A DNA stretch of 6,647 nucleotides from an uncultured Ruminococcus sp. (GTDB taxonomy: Bacteria; Bacillota; Clostridia; Oscillospirales; Ruminococcaceae): contig CAMWOX010000090.1 of NCBI GenBank assembly GCA_947175975.1, positions 1 through 6,647 on the forward strand, in the 5' to 3' direction. Positions 1-4,780 of this stretch are shown in pieces. The position numbers were made by a program, and so were the translations under genes. Within the stretch, counting starts at the first letter, position 1, and each line of letters starts with the position of its first letter. Under the pieces are notes generated by a model. The model saw nothing but the letters and a program-made list of their open reading frames with translations. It ran no database searches and was not told the DNA's origin.

Positions 1-10
1 GATAAATACA

Positions 11-17
11 GAGGTGA
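11..17 (+). promoter_or_regulatory. Ribosome binding site pointing to an ATG at 22
   Basis: The sequence GAGGTGA lies five to six bases before the ATG at 22-24. It is the only convincing Shine-Dalgarno site for the first small gene. It matters because the long open frame of that gene is not in frame with this ATG, and that frame has no ATG, GTG or TTG of its own before 132. The site therefore supports the reading that the gene begins at 22 and that a base is missing just after the start codon. Confidence 0.6.
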
Positions 18-21
18 TTTT

Positions 22-407
22 ATGATAAACTTATCCCCCATGAACAAATTCTCACAGAAAGCAAACATTTCATTATTACACCTGAATTTAAAACTGCGAT
101 ACTTTACCAGAAACATACAAACAAAAAAATTGTGATTGGTGACTTTTACGACGAACCAGAAAGAGCAGTCATCAGCGAACAGGAACATTTCTGCATCCTA
201 TATGGCTGTGGCATGATAATTTATTATCTCAGAGAACCATTTCAACCTTACAAATATCATGAAATTACGAATCAATGGCTCGAATTTGGCAGAGATGAAC
301 CTTATCTTTGGATAACCGCCGCCAAAATTCTGAACGATTCCCATATTGAAATTACTCTGGAAACCGGAGAAACAAAAATTATATCACAGGATGGTGAGCA
401 AACTTGA
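22..407 (+). CDS. Hypothetical small protein, probable frameshift after the start codon
   Basis: The product is not recognised. The stretch 132-407 is open from a GTG, but that GTG has no ribosome binding site and the same frame continues upstream without a stop to position 18. The upstream part reads like real protein (for example DKLIPHEQILTESKHF, rich in acidic residues), so the true N-terminus lies further left. A good ribosome binding site (11-17) precedes ATG at 22, which is one frame off. Restoring one G, giving ATGGATAAACTT, would join start and body into a protein of about 129 residues starting MDKLIP. The alternative frame from 22 stops at 133-135 and has no acidic residue in 37 codons, so it looks non-coding. 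The body is soluble, rich in aromatic residues (GDFYDEPE, CGMIIYYLREPF), with no signal peptide. It overlaps the next gene by TTGA at 404-407, so the two are translationally coupled. An immunity-type role is only a guess. Confidence 0.55.
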
Positions 408-763
408 ACTGGGAAAAATTCTATCAATTAGAAGAAAATAGATACTACCGCTTTGTTGCTACATTACAGGAGTGCGGTTTGTTCTTGCTGAATCAAGATG
501 AGACTTTCATTGGAACTTATATCTTTGAAGACTTTGATATTGACAGCAGAAGTAATCTATATATGGACAATCTGAAATATTTATTAGAAAATGGTTGGAT
601 CAATGATGCTATTCTTCAAAAAGCGATTCAGCTCCACGATAAATTCTGTATAATGCAAGTAGATTTTCCTGAACTTTGGAATGTGAATGCAATCAAAACT
701 GCGCCAGAATGGCATGAAATTCTTTCAATTTCTGATGAAATCAAATCTATGCTTTATATATAA
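404..763 (+). CDS. Hypothetical 119-residue acidic protein, coupled to the gene before it
   Basis: The family is not recognised. The TTG start is chosen because an in-frame stop at 395-397 rules out anything earlier, and a GGTGAG ribosome binding site at 393-398 sits five bases before it. The start overlaps the upstream stop as TTGA, which implies translational coupling. The product is soluble, without membrane segments or signal peptide, and rich in Asp, Glu, Trp, Tyr and Phe. The N-terminal half has an aromatic strand-like stretch (YRFVATLQECGLFLLN), the middle LYMDNLKYLLENGWI looks helical, and the C-terminal part contains PELWNVNAIKTAPEW followed by a short helix. Small acidic aromatic-rich proteins in tandem coupled genes are common among immunity genes of polymorphic toxin loci in Clostridia, but no toxin is visible here. 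A hairpin terminator follows directly. Confidence 0.75.
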   Translation: MNWEKFYQLEENRYYRFVATLQECGLFLLNQDETFIGTYIFEDFDIDSRSNLYMDNLKYLLENGWINDAILQKAIQLHDKFCIMQVDFPELWNVNAIKTAPEWHEILSISDEIKSMLYI

Positions 764-764
764 T

Positions 765-817
765 AATCAGCTCCAAAACAATTCACATTTTAGAGCTGAT
801 TTCATTTTATTTTTTCA
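765..817 (+). terminator. Intrinsic terminator of the first two genes
   Basis: AATCAGCTC at 765-773 pairs perfectly with GAGCTGATT at 793-801. After one C/A mismatch the stem extends by AAAA (775-778) with TTTT (788-791), leaving a nine-base loop. A T-rich run (802-815) follows. It lies one base after the stop of the upstream gene and overlaps the last codons and stop of the convergent XRE gene. On the minus strand the bases after the stem are AT-rich but lack a clean T run, so termination in that direction should be weaker. Confidence 0.8.
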
Positions 818-1163
818 GATATTCTTTTAATTTTTTCATGTCATAATTTGCAACCATTTTTTCCAATAACAAAATCAAATGATACAAGTCAGATTTTTTA
901 AATTTTATATCGACAAATTTATTTTCACTGTGATTATCATGCTTACCATCTTTATGCTCTTTATAATTTGTCAATCCTGCCAGGTAATCCAAAGAAACAT
1001 GGTAATGTTTAGCCAGAATTACAGCTTTTTCAAGCGGAATATCCGTCTCACCACGTTCATATTTGCCATAATGATTTGTAGAAACTCCAATTAATTCAGC
1101 AACTTGCTTTTGTGTCAGATCCGCATCTTCTTTCAGATCTCTTAACCTTTGGTAATAAGCCAC
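807..1163 (-). CDS. XRE-family (HTH_3, Cro/cI-type) transcriptional repressor
   Basis: This is a 118-residue DNA-binding regulator. Residues 6-62 form a typical five-helix HTH_3 domain: RLRDLKEDADLTQKQVAELI, then GVSTNHYGKYERGE as turn and recognition helix, then the final helices with LEKAVILAKHYHVSLDYLAG. A hydrophilic Lys/His-rich linker (67-82) leads to a helical Leu-rich tail (91-117, LYHLILLLEKM) that probably mediates dimerisation. No protease or ligand-binding domain is present, so it resembles a small autoregulator and not a LexA-like repressor. The start is GTG at 1163, preceded at nine bases by AAGGA. A nearby ATG is out of frame. It is divergent from the 56-residue gene at 1303, and the shared intergenic region contains repeated TTCTAT motifs and a palindrome, so it probably represses that gene and itself. 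The target is inferred. Confidence 0.9.
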   Translation of the reverse strand: MAYYQRLRDLKEDADLTQKQVAELIGVSTNHYGKYERGETDIPLEKAVILAKHYHVSLDYLAGLTNYKEHKDGKHDNHSENKFVDIKFKKSDLYHLILLLEKMVANYDMKKLKEYLKK

Positions 1164-1198
1164 AAAAATCCATCCTTTCCATTGTAGACTATACCAAA

Positions 1199-1230
1199 AT
1201 TATACCATAAATTCATTTTTCTATTGACAA
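1199..1230 (-). promoter_or_regulatory. Probable promoter of the XRE repressor gene
   Basis: Read on the minus strand, TGGTATAAT gives an extended -10 element (TATAAT at 1204-1199, TGG at 1207-1205). TTGTCA at 1230-1225 is a possible -35, but the spacer is 20 bases, longer than ideal, so the extended -10 may carry most of the activity. The expected transcript start is near 1192, about 30 bases before the GTG start. A second copy of TGGTATA lies just downstream on the same strand (1196-1190). The -35 overlaps that of the divergent plus-strand promoter, so the two promoters would compete or be co-regulated. Confidence 0.5.
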
Positions 1231-1273
1231 TTTCATTCTATAAATGTTATAATAAAAAACAATTCTATAGAAT
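1219..1273 (+). promoter_or_regulatory. Candidate operator: palindrome plus TTCTAT repeats
   Basis: ATTCTATAGAAT at 1262-1273 is a perfect 12-base palindrome just downstream of the -10, around the expected transcript start. Its left half ATTCTATA recurs at 1235-1242 between the -35 and -10, and TTCTAT occurs a third time at 1219-1224 just before the -35. Offsets between copies are 17 and 27 bases. Small HTH_3 dimers typically bind such short inverted repeats, and binding here would block both divergent promoters. Recognition by the adjacent XRE protein is inferred from position only. The AT-rich background makes chance repeats possible. Confidence 0.5.
1224..1253 (+). promoter_or_regulatory. 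Consensus sigma-A promoter of the 56-residue gene
   Basis: TTGACA (1224-1229) and TATAAT (1248-1253) are both perfect consensus hexamers separated by 18 bases, and the -10 is extended by TG at 1245-1246 (TGTTATAAT). The transcript should start near 1260 and give a leader of about 40 bases. Such a strong promoter would be highly active unless repressed, which fits the repeated operator-like motifs that overlap it. Confidence 0.8.
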
Positions 1274-1302
1274 AGATTTCAAAACAAAAGGAGGTAAATT
1301 TT

Positions 1303-1473
1303 ATGTCAAAATCATCAAAATCAGATTATTCTTTTAAAGATATATTTTATGATTCGCAAGCTCGTCTTGCAGACACTGTGGATGCTCTGAAACGTATTAT
1401 TTTCAAAATAGAAGAAGATATGCGAATTGCCGAAGAACTGGTTATCGCAGATGAATCAGAAAACGACAATTAA
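1303..1473 (+). CDS. Small acidic 56-residue hypothetical protein, divergent from the XRE gene
   Basis: A complete short gene starts at ATG 1303 and stops at TAA 1471-1473. It has a near-perfect ribosome binding site, AGGAGGT at 1289-1295, seven bases upstream, a consensus promoter (1224-1253) and a hairpin terminator (1485-1526), so it is a full transcription unit despite its length. The protein starts MSKSSKSDYSFKDIFYD and continues as one likely amphipathic helix (about residues 18-49, including LADTVDALKRIIFKIEEDM), ending in an acidic tail. By count it has 14 Asp/Glu against 8 Lys/Arg. There is no signal peptide or membrane segment. The family is not recognised. Possible roles are an antirepressor or partner protein of the XRE regulator, or one part of a small toxin-antitoxin-like or element-derived switch. 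None of these is shown by the sequence. Confidence 0.75.
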   Translation: MSKSSKSDYSFKDIFYDSQARLADTVDALKRIIFKIEEDMRIAEELVIADESENDN

Positions 1474-1484
1474 AAAAAATTTAC

Positions 1485-1526
1485 AAAAAAATTCGGCAAG
1501 CTTTTCATTCGCTTGCCGGATTTTTT
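1485..1526. terminator. Bidirectional terminator between the small gene and the atp operon
   Basis: ATTCGGCAAGC (1491-1501) pairs with GCTTGCCGGAT (1511-1521), with one T/G wobble, around a nine-base loop. The stem is flanked by A residues on the left (1485-1490) and T residues on the right (1521-1526), so on either strand the hairpin is followed by a run of T. It ends the 56-residue gene on the plus strand, 11 to 17 bases after its stop, and the atp operon on the minus strand, about 23 bases after the atpC stop. Confidence 0.88.
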
Positions 1527-1548
1527 ATATTTCTGTTCTAGAGCTTAC

Positions 1549-1962
1549 CTATTTTATTCCATGTCCTGAAATCCGGAGACGATTCAAGGCTCTCTGCAAT
1601 TTCAGATTGGCACGTTCTAATCTGTCAGGCTCATTCTGGAAAGCTTCAATTTTCGCCATAGCGTCTTGACGGGAACGTTCCGCCCAGTTCGGATCAATTT
1701 CATCCGCCCATTCCGCAGCAGTCACCATAATGGAAACTTTCTCATCCGAGACTTTCAGCACACCGCCTGCAATTGCCGCCTGCTTATAGGTGCTGTCCGG
1801 AAGTTTTACCGTTAAAGCACTTGTCTGAAGCATTGCCACATAACGGATATGTGCGGCAAGAATCCCGACATCACCTTCTGTCGTTCTTGCAGTCACCTGA
1901 ATCGCCTGGTCATCAAACAGGATCTTATCCGGTGTAAGGATCACCAATCGGAATGTATTCAT
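1549..1962 (-). CDS. atpC: F-type ATP synthase subunit epsilon
   Basis: This is the epsilon subunit of the F1 central stalk, which couples rotation to catalysis and can inhibit ATP hydrolysis through its C-terminal helices. The 137 residues fit the family. The N-terminal beta-sandwich (about 1-86) contains GDVGILAAH at 30-38, matching the conserved G-x-x-G-x-L-x-x-H stretch, and IAGGVLKVSDEKVSIM at 64-79. The C-terminal helical hairpin (about 87-137) starts at AEWADEID. In bacilli this hairpin start carries an IDxxRA motif that contacts ATP; here it reads IDPNWA, with Trp93 in place of Arg. The ATG start has AAAGGTGA about six bases upstream, overlapping the atpD stop codon, so translation is probably coupled to atpD. 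It is the last gene of the operon and is followed by the bidirectional hairpin. Confidence 0.96.
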   Translation of the reverse strand: MNTFRLVILTPDKILFDDQAIQVTARTTEGDVGILAAHIRYVAMLQTSALTVKLPDSTYKQAAIAGGVLKVSDEKVSIMVTAAEWADEIDPNWAERSRQDAMAKIEAFQNEPDRLERANLKLQRALNRLRISGHGIK

Positions 1963-1974
1963 AAAAAATCACCT

Positions 1975-3369
1975 TTATTCCTGAATGGTTTTTGCTTTCT
2001 CGACTGCATCTTCAATTGTTCCGACAAATAAGAATGCAGATTCCGGCAGATCATCATGCTTGCCCTCGATAATTTCCTTAAATCCCCGGATTGTTTCTTT
2101 CAGCGGCACATATTTGCCCTGCATTCCCGTAAACTGCTCCGCAACGGAGAACGGTTGTGACAAGAAACGCTGTACTTTTCTGGCTCTTGTTACAATACGC
2201 TTGTCTTCTTCGGAAAGCTCATCCATACCCATAATGGCAATAATATCCTGCAATTCGTTATATCTCTGCAAGATGCTCTGAACGGCTCTTGCCGTTTCAT
2301 AATGTTCCTTGCCGACAATTTCCGGATCGAGAATCCGGGACGTACTCTCCAATGGATCAACTGCCGGGAAGATTCCCAAAGATGAAATGGATCTGGATAA
2401 TACTGTCGTCGCATCCAGATGTGCAAATGTCGTAGCAGGTGCAGGGTCTGTCAGGTCATCCGCCGGCACATAGACTGCCTGCACGGATGTAATCGATCCT
2501 TTCTTTGTGGAAGTGATACGCTCCTGCAATGCACCCATTTCCGTGGCAAGTGTTGGCTGATAACCTACCGCAGAGGGCATACGTCCTAACAAAGCCGAAA
2601 CTTCTGATCCCGCCTGCGTGAACCGGAAAATATTATCAATAAATAATAATACATCCTGTCCCTCGGTATCTCTGAAATATTCCGCCATCGTCAAGCCGGA
2701 TAATGCAACACGCATTCTTGCACCGGGTGGTTCGTTCATCTGACCGTAAACAAGCACTGTTTTATTTAAAACACCGCTTTCTGTCATTTCGTTATATAAA
2801 TCATTGCCCTCACGGGTTCTTTCGCCGACACCTGTAAATACAGAGATTCCGCCATGCTGTGTGGCAACATTATTGATCAATTCTTGAATCAGAACTGTCT
2901 TGCCGACACCCGCACCGCCGAATAAGCCGATCTTACCGCCTTTGAGATACGGTGCAATCAGATCAATAACTTTAATACCTGTCTCTAAAACTTCATTCGC
3001 AGCCGCCTGCTCCTCATAGCTGGGAGCTTCTCTGTGAATTGCCCAATTCTCTGTCGTTTCCGGAGCTGGTTTTTCATCAATTGCTTCTCCTAATAAATTA
3101 AACATTCTGCCGAGTGTTTCCTTGCCGACTGGTACACGGATCGGTGAACCGGTATCTATGGCATCCATGCCACGCACAAGACCATCTGTACTGCCCATAG
3201 AAATACATCTGACAATATCATCACCGATATGCTGGGCTACCTCGATGACAAGCCTTGTGCCATTGTTATCTACTGTAATCGCATTGAGCAGCCGGGGAAG
3301 TTTTTCTTTCGGAAAACAAACGTCCACGACTGCGCCGATAATCTGCACAATTTTACCAATATTCTGCAT
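1975..3369 (-). CDS. atpD: F-type ATP synthase subunit beta (catalytic)
   Basis: This is the catalytic subunit of F1, making ATP from ADP and phosphate at the alpha/beta interfaces (EC 7.1.2.2). With the ATG start at 3369 the protein has 464 residues, normal for the family, beginning MQNIGKIVQIIGAVVDV. The Walker A loop GGAGVGKT is at 151-158. GERTREG follows with catalytic Glu183 and Arg184. The Walker B strand VLLFIDN has Asp245, with Arg249 in FRF. The signature PAVDPLESTS is at 335-344 and the DELSEED lever at 383-389. The residue before the signature, normally the adenine-stacking Tyr, is Phe334. An upstream in-frame TTG (3390) would add seven residues, but GGAAAGGG at 3378-3385 lies seven bases before the ATG and would then be coding, so the ATG is preferred. 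The gene follows the flavoprotein gene by 35 bases with no terminator. Confidence 0.98.
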   Translation of the reverse strand: MQNIGKIVQIIGAVVDVCFPKEKLPRLLNAITVDNNGTRLVIEVAQHIGDDIVRCISMGSTDGLVRGMDAIDTGSPIRVPVGKETLGRMFNLLGEAIDEKPAPETTENWAIHREAPSYEEQAAANEVLETGIKVIDLIAPYLKGGKIGLFGGAGVGKTVLIQELINNVATQHGGISVFTGVGERTREGNDLYNEMTESGVLNKTVLVYGQMNEPPGARMRVALSGLTMAEYFRDTEGQDVLLFIDNIFRFTQAGSEVSALLGRMPSAVGYQPTLATEMGALQERITSTKKGSITSVQAVYVPADDLTDPAPATTFAHLDATTVLSRSISSLGIFPAVDPLESTSRILDPEIVGKEHYETARAVQSILQRYNELQDIIAIMGMDELSEEDKRIVTRARKVQRFLSQPFSVAEQFTGMQGKYVPLKETIRGFKEIIEGKHDDLPESAFLFVGTIEDAVEKAKTIQE

Positions 3370-3377
3370 AGCAAAAC

Positions 3378-3385
3378 CCTTTCCA
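3378..3385 (-). promoter_or_regulatory. Ribosome binding site of atpD, fixing its start
   Basis: On the minus strand GGAAAGGG ends seven bases before the ATG at 3369. It supports initiation there and not at the in-frame TTG at 3390, which has no purine-rich site at a suitable distance. The resulting N-terminus MQNIGKIVQ matches the usual start of beta subunits. An independent strong site here may keep beta synthesis matched to alpha despite the gene placed between atpG and atpD. Confidence 0.7.
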
Positions 3386-3404
3386 TCCAATTTTTTCGGG
3401 CTGA

Positions 3405-3881
3405 TTATTTTTCATGTACTAATTTTCCAGTCATAGATTCTATCTGCACTGCAAGTAATTCCAGATTCTGAAGATGCTTCTGCATGGTTCTGTGTACATC
3501 CTGTTCCGAAGGATAATATTTCAGACCCAGTAATTTCACTTTCTCCCGGATCAGCTCCGGATCTGTCAGGATTTCTATCTTTCCGAAAATAATGACACTC
3601 CGGACGTAATATGCCCAGTCGCCGGGCTTTCTGAATCCCTGTTCCCAGACCGTGAAACAGATCTTATTCTGTTTCTGAACCGCATCCAGTTTATGCCCTG
3701 CTTTTGCAGAATGCAGATAAATCTTGTGTTCTGCCAGATCATAATAAAAATTCATGGGAACTGCATAGGGATACCCCTGATCGCCGTTCACTGCCAGGAC
3801 ACCACGTTTTTCAGACTCCAGAATCTGCATACATTCTGATTCCGGGATTTCCTGATTTTTTCTTCTCATTTCCCTGAACAT
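3405..3881 (-). CDS. Pyridoxamine 5'-phosphate oxidase family, NimA-like flavoprotein
   Basis: The 158-residue protein belongs to the split-barrel FMN-binding fold of the PNPOx-like superfamily. It looks closest to the NimA-like branch, some of whose members reduce or sequester nitroimidazoles; the physiological substrate of most members is unknown. Supporting stretches are the N-terminal MFREMRRKNQ, GVLAVNGDQGYPYAVPMNF (27-45) as the first barrel strands, IYLHSAKAGHKLDAV (54-68) with the conserved His residues and G-H-K-x-D, ICFTVWE (74-80), and YVRSVIIFGKIEI (92-104). It probably acts as a cytosolic dimer. The frame is open further upstream into atpG, but ATG 3881 is chosen because GGTGG lies five bases before it and the family N-terminus begins there. 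It starts 19 bases after the atpG stop and ends 35 bases before atpD with no terminator, so it should be co-transcribed with the ATP synthase. Its presence inside the operon is unusual. Confidence 0.88.
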   Translation of the reverse strand: MFREMRRKNQEIPESECMQILESEKRGVLAVNGDQGYPYAVPMNFYYDLAEHKIYLHSAKAGHKLDAVQKQNKICFTVWEQGFRKPGDWAYYVRSVIIFGKIEILTDPELIREKVKLLGLKYYPSEQDVHRTMQKHLQNLELLAVQIESMTGKLVHEK

Positions 3882-3900
3882 AATTTCCACCCGCATTTGT

Positions 3901-4767
3901 TTACTGCTGTGCACTTGCACCACCAACAATCTCTGTGATCTCCTGTGTGATTGCACCTTGTCTTGCACGGTTATATAACAACGACAACTGATCAATCATT
4001 TCCGTTGCATTATCCGTTGCATTTTCCATTGCAGTACGCCGGGATGCCTGTTCGGATGCAAATGATTCCACAACTGCACCATATAAGAGACTCGCCACAT
4101 ACCGGGGGACAAGCTTTTCAAATACAGCTTCCGGGGATGGCTCATACTCAACCGCACAGCGTCTGGAATCCGTTCCGGAAAGTTCTTCCAGAGGGATCAC
4201 TTCCATTTTCTGCGCCACTTGCAGAATCGGCGAAACATAATTCGTAAAAATTAGCTCCACGCTCTGTAAAGACGCATGACGCTGGTAAGTTCGGATGATC
4301 AGATCTGCCATATCCATTGCCAGATAAATATTCATATGCTCTGCCACATGATCATAAGCCTTTAGAATTTTAATCTCTTTATTTGCAAAATAATCCACAG
4401 CTTTCTGACCAATCGGCATGACAACCACATTACCGCCGCTGTTCCGGACTTCATCAATCCGTGCTTGTGCCAGCCGGAATACATTTGCATTGAATCCTCC
4501 GGCAAGTCCTCTGTCGCCGGCAATCACGATCAATAATACCGCCGATTGATCCGTACGCTTATGCACATACTGGGAATCAAAATAACGATCTTCTGACGCA
4601 ATCTCTGCCATGAGCTTATAAGTTGCCTCAAAGAACGGCTTGACATTCTCAGCACGTTCTTTGGCTTTTCTCAACTTAGAGGAGGCTACCAGTTCCATCG
4701 CTTTCGTGATCTGCATTGTACTCTCAACGCTGTGCATCCTGCGCTTAATATCTTTCAGATTTGCCAT
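3901..4767 (-). CDS. atpG: F-type ATP synthase subunit gamma
   Basis: This is the rotary shaft of F1, passing through the alpha3beta3 ring and linking it to the c-ring. The 288 residues are normal length. The long N-terminal helix holds MANLKDIKRRMHSVESTMQITKAM, cited here by its ends MANLKDIKRR (1-10) and ITKAMELVASSKL (20-32). The central Rossmann-like domain includes VIAGDRGLAGGFN (81-93). The C-terminal helix carries SRRTAMENATDNA (242-254) and the family signature ITQEITEIVGGA (273-284). The ATG start lies 13 bases after the atpA stop, with AGTGAG as a modest ribosome binding site, so translation is probably linked to atpA. All conserved blocks are present and no truncation is seen. The next gene downstream is the NimA-like gene, not atpD as in the usual order. 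Confidence 0.97.
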   Translation of the reverse strand: MANLKDIKRRMHSVESTMQITKAMELVASSKLRKAKERAENVKPFFEATYKLMAEIASEDRYFDSQYVHKRTDQSAVLLIVIAGDRGLAGGFNANVFRLAQARIDEVRNSGGNVVVMPIGQKAVDYFANKEIKILKAYDHVAEHMNIYLAMDMADLIIRTYQRHASLQSVELIFTNYVSPILQVAQKMEVIPLEELSGTDSRRCAVEYEPSPEAVFEKLVPRYVASLLYGAVVESFASEQASRRTAMENATDNATEMIDQLSLLYNRARQGAITQEITEIVGGASAQQ

Positions 4768-4780
4768 AACACGCTCACTT

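Noticed and set aside
1..25. Possible C-terminus of an upstream gene (INTEVIL then TGA) overlapping the ATG at 22 as ATGA
   Set aside because: Only seven codons are visible, and the overlap would disappear if a G is missing after position 24. The stretch also contains the ribosome binding site, so it may simply be leader sequence.
132..407. GTG at 132 as the true start of the first small gene
   Set aside because: No ribosome binding site precedes it, and protein-like sequence continues upstream in the same frame to position 18.
879..1094. Plus-strand open frame coding for a hydrophobic 71-residue peptide
   Set aside because: It is antisense to the XRE gene, has no ribosome binding site, and its hydrophobicity comes from the complement of Lys/Glu-rich codons.
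1427..1669. Plus-strand 80-residue open frame
   Set aside because: It runs through the end of the 56-residue gene in another frame, then the terminator hairpin and antisense atpC. No start signal is present.
2190..2426. Second minus-strand frame inside atpD
   Set aside because: It is an out-of-frame shadow of the strongly conserved beta coding sequence, with composition (Trp/Arg-rich) typical of shadows.
3370..3390. TTG at 3390 as the start of atpD
   Set aside because: It would turn the GGAAAGGG ribosome binding site into codons and add seven residues not typical of beta subunits. ATG at 3369 is better placed.
3122..3471. Two plus-strand frames opposite the start of atpD
   Set aside because: They are antisense to conserved atpD codons, lack ribosome binding sites and resemble no family.
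3882..3995. N-terminal extension of the NimA-like protein into atpG
   Set aside because: The extra 38 residues are encoded by atpG in another frame, and the family N-terminus (MFREMRRK) begins at 3881 with a ribosome binding site at the right distance.
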